Source: Bacillus sp. JCM 19058 (GTDB lineage: Bacteria > Bacillota > Bacilli > Bacillales_H > Bacillaceae_D). From it: a stretch of 64,000 nucleotides of DNA. The notes under the pieces were generated by a model. The model was not told where the DNA came from, did not search any database, and saw only the letters and a program-made list of their open reading frames with translations. Positions 40,607 through 53,407 of the stretch are shown here, in pieces (the stretch's first letter is position 1; each line of letters begins with the position of its first letter). Location: the NCBI GenBank assembly GCA_001310555.1, contig BAXO01000019.1, positions 1 to 64,000 on the forward strand, in the 5' to 3' direction. The position numbers were made by a program, and so were the translations under genes.

Positions 40607-40934
40607 GCAAGGAAAATTGTTCGCATCGAAGCCTTACCTATCAGTCGCCGATCGCCTTTGAGAGAAAGCACGGCGATCACAGCGCTCGAAATAAGCAGGC
40701 CAACAAAAACGACTTTTGTTTGGCCTGCTTTATTCTCTATGAAAGGAATGTAAGCTTGTAAAGGAATGATACGTCAAATGCTATGGGAACAACAGCAGTC
40801 GTTAACTGCCTTCGATATTGGATATATATATATAAGGCTCGCTATTTGAAAAAAATTGGCTCTGTCCGTCAATTGGCGAAAAAAAATTATCTTATGATAA
40901 AATGAACGAAAATGATAGATATGAGGTGAAAGAA

Positions 40935-41213
40935 ATGTGTCGAAACATTAGGACATTATATAATTTCGCTCCTCCGGCTACCGATGAAGAAATCCGAGCG
41001 GCCTCCCTTCAATACGTGCGAAAGATTACTGGCTTCAATAAGCCATCGAAGGCAAACGAGGATGCGTTCAATCGCGCGGTCGAGGAAGTATCATTCGTTA
41101 CCCGGGATCTGTTAGACTCGCTTGTAACCAATGCCCAGCCACGTAATCGCGAGGTTGAAGCCGAACGGGCCCGAGCAAGAGCTGAGAAAAGATTCGGTGT
41201 GAAGGAAGCCTAA
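40935..41213 (+). CDS. DUF2277 family protein
   Basis: 92 residues, intact. It shows the family pattern MCRNIRTLYNFAPPATDEEI, RAASLQYVRKITGFNKPSKA and a tail of charged repeats (EAERARARAEKRFG). The DUF2277 family is small, helical and uncharacterised. The start ATG at 40935 follows GAGGTGAAAG; an earlier in-frame ATG at 40902 has no ribosome binding site. It stands alone, downstream of the GHL6 gene by about 330 bases. Confidence 0.85.
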   Translation: MCRNIRTLYNFAPPATDEEIRAASLQYVRKITGFNKPSKANEDAFNRAVEEVSFVTRDLLDSLVTNAQPRNREVEAERARARAEKRFGVKEA

Positions 41214-41341
41214 AGTATTCAGGCTGGTCATGAAAAAAGAGGAAGCTTTATCTGTCTGCCTTTATTTTCATGACCAGCGCTACAATTTTGATAGCCCTAT
41301 TTTTATCTTTCCACTGCAAAAATGATCGGATAAACGAACAG

Positions 41342-42649
41342 CTATTTACTGCTAGAAGGCGCTTTCAATACTTCGAAAATAAGAGCATGGAGCGGTTCGT
41401 CACTGTTGTTTTCCAGCCCGTGTTTCCACCAAGGCTTGTTTAAGACGACATCCCCCGCTTTGACCTGTCGTGCCTCGCCGTTCACGGTCATTAACCCGGT
41501 CCCATCCAATACAATGTACACCTCTTCATCCTCCCGGTGCCCATGATAGCCGATGGATGCTCCTGGTGGGATTTCTACGTACCCCATAAACATGATCGGT
41601 GTATCGAAATCGTCCCGAGAATACAGACGTTTGCCTCTTGTTAAGCCCTTCCCGTTATGGCTCGCTGAAGGCTGGCCAAATTCCATATCGTAAAAGTTGC
41701 GCACAATCATCGGTCCATACCCCCAGCTCGCAGAAGTGTCGACCGTTTGGTTCGTTTGAATCGATTGCCTCGTATAGTGTGCAAGTGCTTGGTTTTTCAA
41801 GTAATCCTTAGCACTGGTTTCCGGCTCCCTCTTCTCCTCAAGGGATTTGAGAAATTCGGTAAACGGCCCCGGTGCATCAACATCACTCACATCGTCGATT
41901 AACGAGGTAACCCCGTCCTTCGTCAAATAAATTTCGTTATCAATCAATTCGAGGCAACCTTGATCGCCCTCAATTCTCCAATTACCCGCCCAATCCGTAT
42001 GCTTGCCCTTCGATTTAAAAGAGCATCGAAAGGTCGCTGTAATTCCTGCTTGCAATTCCATCATTATATTCAGGCTATGACGGAATGTAGCGAACAGCTT
42101 TCCGACCTCTCTCCCGGTCAAGTAACGGATTAGGTCGAAGTGGTGAACAGTTATTCCTTCCAAAATACTCGTCTTATCCGGAGAAGTCTTATCGTTATAA
42201 CGGTAAAATTCTCCGTCCATTGTTAGGATAGTGCCGATTTCCCCACCTGCTATCAATTGCTTTACTTTTCGAACGAACGGAAAAGCGCGATAGTTTTCAG
42301 CGATCATAAACGGAATCCTTTCTCTCTCCGCCGTTTCGACCATCTTGATCGCATCCTCGTAATTATCCGCAATCGGCTTTTCACAAAACACAGGAATTTT
42401 GTAAGCAAAAGCGAGCTCGTTAATTTCCTTATGAGTCTGTGGAGGTGTGACATTTAGCAGCACGTCCGGCCGCTCTTTTGCTATTGCTTCTTGTACCGAA
42501 TTGTAAAAGGAAATTCCGTCCTGCTCGACCTTTTCCCGCTTGCTTTCATCGATATCGACAACCGCCAGCTGTAGCTCGCTGTAATGTTTACATAGCCTCC
42601 GGTACCAGCCTGAACCGAACCCACCAATACCAACCAGTAATGCTTTCAT
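41342..42649 (-). CDS. Gfo/Idh/MocA dehydrogenase fused to a C-terminal cupin
   Basis: 435 residues in one unbroken frame. Residues 1-120 form the Rossmann domain (ALLVGIGGFGSGWYRR; VLLNVTPPQTHKEI; VFCEKPIADNYEDA with the EKP catalytic Lys). The substrate domain follows with ITVHHFDLIRYLTG. From about residue 310 a second domain begins, SWGYGPMIVRNFYDMEFG, and ends in a cupin with IGYHGHREDEEVYIVLDGTG (metal His/Glu set) and WWKHGLENNSDEPLHALIFE. The cupin may bind or isomerise the sugar product. Fusion of these two folds is unusual. Both would act on one sugar or inositol derivative. Confidence 0.85.
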   Translation of the reverse strand: MKALLVGIGGFGSGWYRRLCKHYSELQLAVVDIDESKREKVEQDGISFYNSVQEAIAKERPDVLLNVTPPQTHKEINELAFAYKIPVFCEKPIADNYEDAIKMVETAERERIPFMIAENYRAFPFVRKVKQLIAGGEIGTILTMDGEFYRYNDKTSPDKTSILEGITVHHFDLIRYLTGREVGKLFATFRHSLNIMMELQAGITATFRCSFKSKGKHTDWAGNWRIEGDQGCLELIDNEIYLTKDGVTSLIDDVSDVDAPGPFTEFLKSLEEKREPETSAKDYLKNQALAHYTRQSIQTNQTVDTSASWGYGPMIVRNFYDMEFGQPSASHNGKGLTRGKRLYSRDDFDTPIMFMGYVEIPPGASIGYHGHREDEEVYIVLDGTGLMTVNGEARQVKAGDVVLNKPWWKHGLENNSDEPLHALIFEVLKAPSSSK

Positions 42650-43379
42650 CTCATTATCCCTCCCCTTTTATAAAAAGACAGATGTTCTTATTGATAGCTA
42701 AGTATATGCTCAACGCCTTTCAATAATCTTCTCCTTCATTGCGGAAACACCTTCATTTACTTTTCTACAGCTAAAAGGAAGACCGTTAGCAAGAAAAATG
42801 TCCTTTTTCACAAACGTTTCCAATTTCGATGGGATCGTATGAAAAGGTGAAGCTGCTAGGCCGAAAATAACTCGACGTTTCGAACGAATTCGTACCCAGG
42901 TTTTCTTGACCAAGCGTGATGTTCGCTTGATTTCGGCTTCACCGAACCCAACACAAAAAAATTGTCCAAGAAAGCTATAACGGCCAAAGTAAACCTTTTG
43001 CTAGTAATAATAGATCGCGTGCTTGAAATTAAGTTACCTTTGTTATAAATAAGCTTTGAAATTGATCCTTAATTTTCGGATGGCAGCTAGGGGTCTTTTC
43101 CCGGTTCTTCTTAACAAATTTGTCCCCCCCTCCCTTATGAAAGGCCAATGCTTATATCGGTGCCCTTAAGCTCTTCAATACGGTAACAAGTGGCTGTGGC
43201 GAGGTTTCCTTCTTTACGGAAGTTGATAATCTTAAGTGAATTTATTTTTGGACACAAAAACTCCCCCTAAGATAAACACAAGTTTTTTTTAACTTGTCTT
43301 GTCTGCTTAAGGGGGAGCATATCACTGATTAGGATCAATTGTGGTGCAGATATCACTGAACGATCCTTCAGCGGTAAAG
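42650..43379. other. Intergenic region with nested hairpins near its right end
   Basis: It contains an open frame on the minus strand (42913-42710) that I do not trust. At 43261-43317 an outer stem CTCCCCCTAAG / CTTAAGGGGGAG encloses an inner stem ACAAGTT / AACTTGT around a run of T. It lies about 60 bases after the aldo/keto reductase stop. Confidence 0.5.
43261..43317 (-). terminator. Nested inverted repeats after the aldo/keto reductase gene
   Basis: The outer 11-12 bp stem is GC-rich and the inner stem holds T8 on the plus strand (A8 on the minus). The minus-strand side continues into AATAAATTC. Likely the terminator of the 44202-43380 gene, though the nested form is unusual. Confidence 0.55.
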
Positions 43380-44202
43380 TTAACGTACGTTCATGTCATT
43401 TGGATTAGCACCTCTGCGCGCGTTACGGTCAAGCGCATCGATCGCCTTCATGTCCTCTTCTGTCAATTCAAAGTCAAAAACATTAAAGTTTTCTTCAATC
43501 CTAGACGGCGTCACGGACTTTGGAATGACAATTGTATTGTTTTGCAGGTGCCAACGCAAAACAACCTGGGCATTCGTTTTTTGATAAGTTGCAGCGATCG
43601 CTCTCACTTTCTCATCCTGAAGCACTTCTCCTCCTTGATCAAGGGGGCTCCACGCTTCGATAAAAATATTATGCTTCGCACAAAATTCCTTGAGCTCATT
43701 TGCGACAATACGGGTGACACTCAACTTGGTTAAGGACTGGCTTAATTTCGCATTCATCCAAAAGACGCTGCAAATGTTCAATTTCAAAGTTACAAACACC
43801 AATCGCCTTCACTCGTCCGTCTTTATAAAGCGTTTCGAGCGCTTTATATGTATCGATATACTGATCATATTCCGGTGTCGGCCAATGAATTAAATAAAGA
43901 TCGGCAAAGTCAGTGCCAAGCCGCTTTAAGCTCTCGTCATATGCCCTTAACGTATTATCGTAACCTTGATCACTGTTCCAAACTTTCGTCGTAATAAAGA
44001 GGTTGTCGCGAGGGATGCCCGATTGCTTAATAGCCGTACCCACTCCGCTTTCATTACGATAGATCATAGCTGTATCAATAGAGGTATAGCCTACCTCGAG
44101 AGCTTTAGCCACTGCCGGCGTGGCCTTTTCGTCTTCAACCTGCCAGACCCCAAACCCGAGTTGGGGCATTTTTAACCCGTTGTTTAACGTTACAGTATTC
44201 AT
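43380..44202 (-). CDS. Aldo/keto reductase (frameshifted)
   Basis: About 274 residues, like YvgN/YtbE of Bacillus subtilis (methylglyoxal and aldehyde reductases, NADPH). The catalytic tetrad is visible: Asp in YTSIDTAMIYRNE, Tyr in the same stretch, Lys in LFITTKVWNSD and His in DLYLIHWPTPEYD. NADPH-binding parts include IVIPKSVTPSRIEENFNVFD. The frame breaks near 43715 within QVECHP-LQNELKEFC. The start ATG at 44202 has AAGGAGTTGG upstream. It is a stand-alone gene. Confidence 0.88.
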
Positions 44203-44435
44203 CTTTACCAACTCCTTATAAAAGAATTCAACCGCAGTCACAGTATACCATAATCAAGTCTTGTAATCTTTAAAAAGCCCCCACCTGCCTATACGCTGGC
44301 AAGGACAGGCCGGCGCAGAACACAAAGAAGCGCCACCCAAGCCTATTCTTATTGTTAGCCTTTAGCTTTTACGCAGTCCAAGCCCACTTCGTGAATCTAG
44401 CAGGATTATGGTGAATTCGGAGCACTTATCCTCGA

Positions 44436-47082
<2,647 letters not shown>

Positions 47083-47164
47083 TCATTCTGGAAATTACCT
47101 GTATACCTTATTCTATTTGCAAAAGTGCCTCTTATAACGTTTTGCACCGACCCCCTTGAAATAT

Positions 47165-47428
47165 TTAGAATTTATTGGTTAAAATTAACAATACTTGTTT
47201 ACTCACGTACCCGTCAACCGATAAGAACACCATTATGTCTTGATTTTTTTTAAATATTGTGTTATCGCTTCCTCTTTTTTTTAGCTTTCGTGATTCCTGT
47301 GCCAGCATGATGATCGGTTTTTTTCTCGAACCCGTACGCAAAACGGGTCTACTTTCACGTTCTGTATAGACGGGTTCCAAAGCCTTATCATCGAACTTTC
47401 GGTAACGGCCAAGGGACATTACTTTCAC
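47165..47428 (-). CDS. Possible small basic protein, unknown
   Basis: An 87-codon minus-strand frame, GTG start possible (AGGTGAAAG before MSLGRYRKFDDKALEPVYTE). An A7 run near 47325 may break it; a different length gives a tail KTDHHAGTGITKAKKKRKR. It resembles small basic proteins of Bacillaceae in composition only. It lies 12 bases after the ABC permease and may be its last operon member. Low certainty. Confidence 0.3.
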   Translation of the reverse strand: MKVMSLGRYRKFDDKALEPVYTERESRPVLRTGSRKKPIIMLAQESRKLKKRGSDNTIFKKNQDIMVFLSVDGYVSKQVLLILTNKF

Positions 47429-47440
47429 CTACAAATCTCT

Positions 47441-49044
47441 TTATCCTTGGATATCCCGCCTCTTATATCCAATAAAACCTGCAACGATAAAAACGAGCGC
47501 TATAATCGTCAGTATAGAAACCTTCATAACCTCCATTTCTTCTATTGGAAGCTGCGGGATGTGACCAAATGGAGACAAATTCGCCATCCAGTCCGGAAAT
47601 TGTAAGAGCCCACCTAAGTAGACGACGATAAAGGAATAGCCTAAATAAAGCCATATCAAGCCAGTTGTTTTCGTCGTAAACCCAGTGAGCAATATGACTA
47701 TTCCGATCATAAGCCACTTCGCCGGTAGATAGGCTATTGCTGCTCCATAAAGCGTACCAAAGGCAATAGCTTCATCCATGACGCAGTCCCAGCAGACCAA
47801 AGGCCGATTACTGCAAGTGACAACATGATAAATGCGACAACAAGCGCTACGAGCAATGAACTCCCCATTAAATTAGTTCGAGAGACGGCGCGACTCAATA
47901 AATGCTCTGTACGATTCTTTTTTTCTTCGCCGTTCAATTTAAGCACCGCCATTAATGCTGGAATCGTACTTATCATTGCCATAACCGACATAAGCATCGT
48001 CATAAACTGCTCCGTTAATGAAAACCCTTCCCCAGGGGTTAAAAGCTGTTGCATCATTTCGTTATCAGCAAAAAAAAGCTTCTAAATCACCTAAAACCGA
48101 GCCATAAGACATACCCATCGCGAGCATACCTACCGCCCAAGCGATTAACCCTGTTCTCTGCAGTCTGATTGTTAAGCCGAGTGGACTCTGTAAAAAAGGG
48201 GAGGCATGCTTCCTCCCAGGCTTCGCTGGTAAAAAGCCCGCTTCTAAGTCACGAATCGCGTTTAAAAATAAAGCCAGAATAGCGAGAAGCAGTGCGACAC
48301 CGAACGTTAGCACAAGCGGCAGCCAATAATTATTTACATATACTTGTGCACGTAACACCCACCCTAAGGGTGAAAACAAAGAAAATGCTTCATTGCCCGC
48401 GTCACCAATGGCTCTGATTAAATAAGAAATACCGAGAACGGCAAAGGACAAGCCAATCGTTCCCCGTACATTTTCTGATAACTGGGCAAATACCGCTGTC
48501 ACCGCGGTGAAGAAAATACCAGTTGTTCCTAATACGGCGCCGTACAGTAGGGACCTTGCAAGTCGATGCCCTCTAGCCGCAGAGCATACAAACCAAAGCC
48601 AGTGATGACGGCCAGCAGTATATTCGTACCGAACATAATGAGCATCGTGGCACTTAAGTTAGACAAGCGTCCAACAGGCAGAGAACGAATCATTTCAATC
48701 CGGCCATCCTCTTCATCTGCACGCGTGTGGCGAGCAACGAGCAAAATACTCATAATCGCAACTGCAACAGAGGTGAGAAGTAACATTTGATTCGCCATCA
48801 TCGCCCCTATGGTATAATTTTCGAGCCCATACACTGGGCCAAGCATCGCTGTCACCGCAGGATTTCTCATCGTTTCTGCCATCACTTGTCTTTCTTCTTC
48901 TGTCGGGTAAAGGTCGTTAAAGGCAACAGCGACAACAACTGTCATCGCCGCCAAAGAGATGAGCCAAACAGGGATACGGATCCGGTCTCGTCGTAAGGTA
49001 AATCGAAAAATCATACGAGTCTGGTTGAATAACTGCTTTGCCAT
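47441..49044 (-). CDS. ABC-2 type exporter permease, large (frameshifted)
   Basis: About 535 residues, probably 12 membrane segments, like permeases annotated as polyketide-antibiotic exporters. It starts LFNQTRMIFRFTLRRDRIRI and has LLVARHTRADEEDGRIEMIR after helix 3, which is characteristic. A second half repeats the form: LNGEEKKNRTEHLLSRAVSR. Breaks lie near 48530, 48075 and 47780. It adjoins the ATP-binding gene and a TetR gene, all one transcript. It likely exports a toxic compound; substrate unknown. Confidence 0.8.
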
Positions 49045-49946
49045 TAAATCGCACCTCCAGCCCCTGCTCCTTTATAATGACGCATAAATAAATCCTCTAA
49101 TGCCGGTGGCGCACTTTCTAGCTTCACAATCCCAAATTGACTGATATGCTTCATAACATTATCCAATTCATCAGTATCGACTTTGAAAGAGTAGGCTTCT
49201 CCTTCCTTTGTCATATCATGGATACCGCTTAACTCGCTTAAAGAAGCGAGTGGCTGCTTCGTCTCAACCAGAATATTTGTCCGTGTGAGGTGACGTAGCT
49301 CATTCAAAGTTCCCGTCTCAATGATTTCTCCTTTACGAATAATCCCAACTCTGTCACATAACCTTTCCACTTCAGATAAAATATGACTGGAAAGAAGCAC
49401 ACTTTTTCCGGCTTTTTTTTGCGTTAAGTACGCATTCCTGAAATACTTGCTCCATCAAAGGATCTAATCCAGATGTCGGCTCATCTAAAATATAAAGATC
49501 GGCATCTGATGAAAAAGCAGCAACGAGTGCCACCTTTTGGCGGTTTCCTTTTGAATACGTTCGACATTTTTTTTCGTTGGATCCAAATTAAATTTATTGA
49601 TCAACTCCTCACGCCTGCTTTTCTGATTCGTTCCCCGCAATTTCACGAAAAGATCGATCACTTCCCCGCCCGTTAAGTTCGGCCATAAATTCACATCTCC
49701 CGGAACATAGGCAATTCGTTTATGGATGTCTACGGCATCGGACCAAGCATCTTTACCAAATATCCTCGCTTCTCCTTCCGTCGCCTTCAAAATTCCGAGC
49801 AAAATACGAATCGTCGTTGACTTCCCGGCACCGTTTGGACCAATAAACCCATACACCTCGCCGGACCTCACTTCGATGTTTACATTGTTTAATGCCGTAA
49901 ACTTACCGAACCGTTTCGTTAATGAGTGTACATTAATTATCGTCAC
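49044..49946 (-). CDS. ABC exporter ATP-binding subunit (frameshifted)
   Basis: About 300 residues. Walker [21 protein letters not shown] at about 35-50, the Q-loop region [20 protein letters not shown], then in other frames the Walker B-bearing [15 protein letters not shown] and the switch His in [20 protein letters not shown]. The signature LSGG-like part lies in the broken zone (49400-49560, A/T runs of 7-8). The C-terminal regulatory extension ends [15 protein letters not shown]. The stop overlaps the permease start. It powers the permease at 47441-49044. Confidence 0.88.
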
Positions 49947-49963
49947 TTTTATCTCCCTCCTTT

Positions 49964-50587
49964 TTAATCCTTAGCGTGAATACCCTGTGCAAAAATTTTC
50001 AGCATTTCATCCACCGCCTGTAAATAACGCTCGGAATGCTCAAACCAGTTGCCTTCCATTAAATAATGATCGGTAAGTAAAAGCGTTTGCTGGTAAAAAA
50101 GGAAGGCAGCTACCTCCAAATCGATATCCGCTCGAACTATACCTGCCTCCTGCCCATTTTTAAGTAAACCGATTATATATTGCTTCGTATACTCCTCCCA
50201 ATCTCCAATCATTTGATTTTTGAACGCCGGGTCCCCTTTAATAAGATGATTTCCAATCTTCGCGTATGCAGGATGCTCGATCGCAAACTGTATACCCGCC
50301 TTGTACATATTTCTAAGCACCTCGAAAATATCACCTTGCTGGGGTTCATCGAAATGTTTCTCCAAATACGATACCTTTTCTTCGGCAACGAGCTGAAAAA
50401 TATACTTATACAGATCCTCTAAATCTTCAAAATATTGATAAAAGCTCCCCCGTGATATACCGGCTCTTTCAATGATTCGATTAATACTTGCATCGTAAAG
50501 ATGAAATTCGGCGAATTCAGCAATTGCTACTTCAGTGATGCGTTCCCTTTTCGGCTCAAGTAAATTAAAGAATGTTTTCTTTGGCAC
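49964..50587 (-). CDS. TetR-family regulator of the ABC exporter
   Basis: 207 residues, intact. Helix-turn-helix: ERITEVAIAEFAEFHLYDAS followed by INRIIERAGISRGSFYQYFE. The ligand domain is helical with FAIEHPAYAKIGNHLIKGD. It lies 18 bases before the ATP-binding gene and 37 bases after a set of 18-bp palindromes (50624-50698), so it probably represses its own operon and is released by the exported drug. Confidence 0.88.
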   Translation of the reverse strand: MPKKTFFNLLEPKRERITEVAIAEFAEFHLYDASINRIIERAGISRGSFYQYFEDLEDLYKYIFQLVAEEKVSYLEKHFDEPQQGDIFEVLRNMYKAGIQFAIEHPAYAKIGNHLIKGDPAFKNQMIGDWEEYTKQYIIGLLKNGQEAGIVRADIDLEVAAFLFYQQTLLLTDHYLMEGNWFEHSERYLQAVDEMLKIFAQGIHAKD

Positions 50588-50623
50588 ATGAATCTCTCCT
50601 AAAATCTCTTTTATTCAGCTCAC

Positions 50624-50698
50624 TATGACACCCTTGTCATAAACAGTATATGACAGGGATGTCATATAGTCAACAAATAATATGACACCCACGTCACA
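50624..50698. promoter_or_regulatory. Three 18-bp operators of the TetR-ABC operon
   Basis: TATGACACCCTTGTCATA (50624-50641), TATGACAGGGATGTCATA (50649-50666) and TATGACACCCACGTCACA (50681-50698). All have the half-site TATGACA with its inverted partner. They sit 37-111 bases before the TetR start. The third is imperfect and nearest the divergent gene at 50786. Confidence 0.85.
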
Positions 50699-50785
50699 TT
50701 ATTTACTTTGCCTCGAAAAAGGGGTGAACCAAACAGCGGCTCTATGAATAGAGTATAGGCAATAATCGATTGGGGAGTGGTCGCT

Positions 50786-51790
50786 GTGCAACATGTTTAC
50801 ACGCCGGGTGGGGGGCTAATCGCTTACACATCGGATCGAGTAGGCCATTTTGATATTTGGTTAATCAATCCACAAAATGGAGTATATAGACAACTGACGA
50901 ACGGATTGGGCGACTCGTTCTCTCAACCTTTCTGGTCACCAGACAGCCGCAAAATTGCTTTTATCGGGAAAAATCGAGTGCTCTATATCGTTGCTGTCGC
51001 ATCAGGGGCTGTCGCTCGGATTGACCAGTTGGGGGACGGGGCAGGAGTAACCTTGAACTGGTCACCAGATAGTCGGAAGGTCGCTTATACGAAGGAAGAT
51101 TTGGTGATTATGTATGATACCGTTACCCACAAAGCAGAGGGCATTCTCCAACCGAATGCGACAGATGTTCAGTGGTTTCCAACCGGTCAAGAATTGTTGT
51201 TTCAAGCCGTAGATGCTAACGGTATTAGCCAGCTCTTTCGGATACGAACAGACGGAACGGGCAAACAGCAAATCACCCATAATACAGGAGGCCCGCTTCA
51301 CGATGCAAGCTTGTCACCTGATGGCAAATTTGTCCTTTATACAACCCCTGGAGTGAGTATTTCACTCATTCACACCGTCGAACTTGCAACAGGCAACGGA
51401 TTTGAGGTGCAAGGCGGACCACTCGCGAAAAATTATTATCTAACTTGGTCGCCTGATTCGATGCGAATTGCTTACAGTGCGACTAACTTTGCAAATAGCA
51501 AGTATTACTCCGAGATTAGATCTGTTGGGCGCAAAGGAGAAAATGATCATATATGGGCAGCCTCTAACTGTTTCGCTACACCCGTCACCTGGTCACCAAA
51601 TGGAGGAAAAATCTCGTATTTGTCTGGTTGTACTGAGCAAAAGTTTGCTAGCGAAATGTGGGTACTCGATTTTAATTATCCTACGCCTGTTCAGCTATTA
51701 ACAGACAGTCAGATCATGTCATTGCAATGGTCACCCTCACCACTTATTCATTTATCGAAAACAAAATTGTACAACAATGTGCTCTTTTAA
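50786..51790 (+). CDS. TolB/WD40-like beta-propeller protein
   Basis: 334 residues with repeated TolB-type blades of about 45 residues: LIAYTSDRVGHFDIWLINPQ, FWSPDSRKIAFIG, NWSPDSRKVAYTK, SLSPDGKFVLYTT, TWSPDSMRIAYSA and TWSPNGGKISYLS. No signal peptide is seen. Such propellers act as binding scaffolds. The GTG at 50786 has TGGGGAG upstream. After the stop the same frame continues VQFQHPS and NEERYEGLT to 51873, like the C-terminal extension of related Bacillus proteins, so a point change seems to have cut it short. It is divergent from the TetR gene. Confidence 0.7.
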   Translation: MQHVYTPGGGLIAYTSDRVGHFDIWLINPQNGVYRQLTNGLGDSFSQPFWSPDSRKIAFIGKNRVLYIVAVASGAVARIDQLGDGAGVTLNWSPDSRKVAYTKEDLVIMYDTVTHKAEGILQPNATDVQWFPTGQELLFQAVDANGISQLFRIRTDGTGKQQITHNTGGPLHDASLSPDGKFVLYTTPGVSISLIHTVELATGNGFEVQGGPLAKNYYLTWSPDSMRIAYSATNFANSKYYSEIRSVGRKGENDHIWAASNCFATPVTWSPNGGKISYLSGCTEQKFASEMWVLDFNYPTPVQLLTDSQIMSLQWSPSPLIHLSKTKLYNNVLF

Positions 51791-51984
51791 GTACAATTCC
51801 AACATCCATCGTATGAGCATAAAGGAAACGAAGAGCGATACGAAGGGCTGACGATTATTTCAAGAGTCAAATGAAGATGTCGTTGCCCATCGTGTTTGGC
51901 GCAGTCCTTTCGTTTGTCTCTACCGTATTTGGGGCTATGCGAATAAATTTTGAATGCTAATTTGACCACCACGAGTAAATTAAA

Positions 51985-52016
51985 AGACACCGTCTTATCC
52001 GTTCAAGAAGGTGTCT
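51985..52016. terminator. Terminator after glmM
   Basis: AGACACCGTCTT and AAGAAGGTGTCT pair around ATCCGTTC; A-rich on the plus side and followed by TTTTA on the minus. It ends the sigW-to-glmM transcript or acts in both directions. Confidence 0.75.
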
Positions 52017-52036
52017 AACAATCGTTTTATTTTATG

Positions 52037-53381
52037 TTATGTAGCTCCTAGCTCCTGCTGTACCACTGCCGCAATTGAGTCAACATATTGCTTGCAAAGC
52101 TCTTCTGATTTCGCTTCAACCATGATGCGAACAAGCGGCTCTGTTCCAGACGGGCGAACCAGTACACGGCCGTCGCCATCCATTCGCGCTTCGACTTCTG
52201 CAATCCTTTCTTTGACGCGCTCATTATTTAGGACAGCTTCCTTATCCGTTACTCGGATGTTCACTAGCTTTTGCGGGAAAGTCTCCATCTCCCCTGCAAG
52301 CTCTGATAGCTTCTTATTCGTCATCTTCATAATATTTACGAGCTGTAAGGCAGAAAGCATCCCGTCTCCAGTTGTAATATGATCAAGGAAAATGATGTGC
52401 CCCGATTGCTCACCGCCAAGGTTGTATCCGCCCTTCCTCATCTCCTCCATCACATAGCGATCGCCTACCGCGGTTTGCTTAGTTTCTATCCCGGCTTGTT
52501 CAAGGCTTTATAGAAACCGAGATTACTCATTACAGTGGATACTACCGTACCATGCTTCAACAAGCCTTCTGCTTTCATATACTTGGCACAGATGAACATA
52601 ATTTTGTCACCGTCAACGATTTGTCCATTCTCGTCAATAGCGATTAAACGATCAGCGTCTCCATCAAAAGCAAGACCGATATGTGCCTCCTTTTCGACGA
52701 CCATTTCCGCCAGATTTTTCGGATGAGTGGAACCACAACCCTCATTAATATTAATGCCATTCGGCGATGTACCCATAGTTGAAATATCCGCCTCTAAATC
52801 CGCGAAAAGATGAGGTGCGAGGGATGAAGCTGCACCGTTAGCACAATCGAGCGCAATATGAACCCCAGAAAAATCCGTTTGAACCGTTTGCTTCAAAAAC
52901 TGCAAGTACTTTTGACTGCCTTCAAAGTAATCGCTCATTTGCCCAAGATGTTCGCCGATTGGGCGGGGAAGATCATCCTCTCGCTCCAATAGCTCTTCAA
53001 TTTCCTGCTCTTGCTCATCAAGCAGCTTAAAGCCATCAGGCCCAAAAAAAATTTAATGCCGTTATCTGGGACAGGATTATGTGACGCGGAAATCATAACT
53101 CCAGCGTCTGCACCGATCGCTTTTGTCAAGAAAGCGACTCCAGGGGTCGAAATAACGCCTAATCGCATGACTTCTGCTCCAATTGAAAGCAGACCGGCAA
53201 TTAAAGCACTTTCCAGCATTTCACCAGAGATTCGTGTATCCCGGCCAATGACTACCTTAGGTTTTTCGGTTTGTTTTGTTAACACAAAGCCGCCCATACG
53301 TCCAAGCTTAAACGCAAGCTCCGCGGTTAGCTCAGTGTTAGCTACTCCTCTAACTCCGTCAGTTCCAAAATATTTACCCAT
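52037..53381 (-). CDS. glmM: Phosphoglucosamine mutase (frameshifted)
   Basis: 448 residues, the family length. Converts glucosamine-6-phosphate to glucosamine-1-phosphate for UDP-GlcNAc. Starts [18 protein letters not shown]; active serine loop [18 protein letters not shown]; metal loop [14 protein letters not shown]; sugar loop [12 protein letters not shown]; phosphate loop [12 protein letters not shown]. The frame breaks at A8 (53044-53051), where six restore [10 protein letters not shown], and near 52480 ([17 protein letters not shown]). The gene is normally essential, so sequencing indels are likely. Last gene of the cdaA-cdaR-glmM set, as in Bacillus subtilis, but glmS does not follow. 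Confidence 0.95.
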
Positions 53382-53407
53382 TATAGAAACCTCTCTTTCA
53401 AACGTCA

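Noticed and set aside
42710..42913. 67-codon minus-strand frame
   Set aside because: No good ribosome binding site or recognisable domain. It may be chance or a relic.
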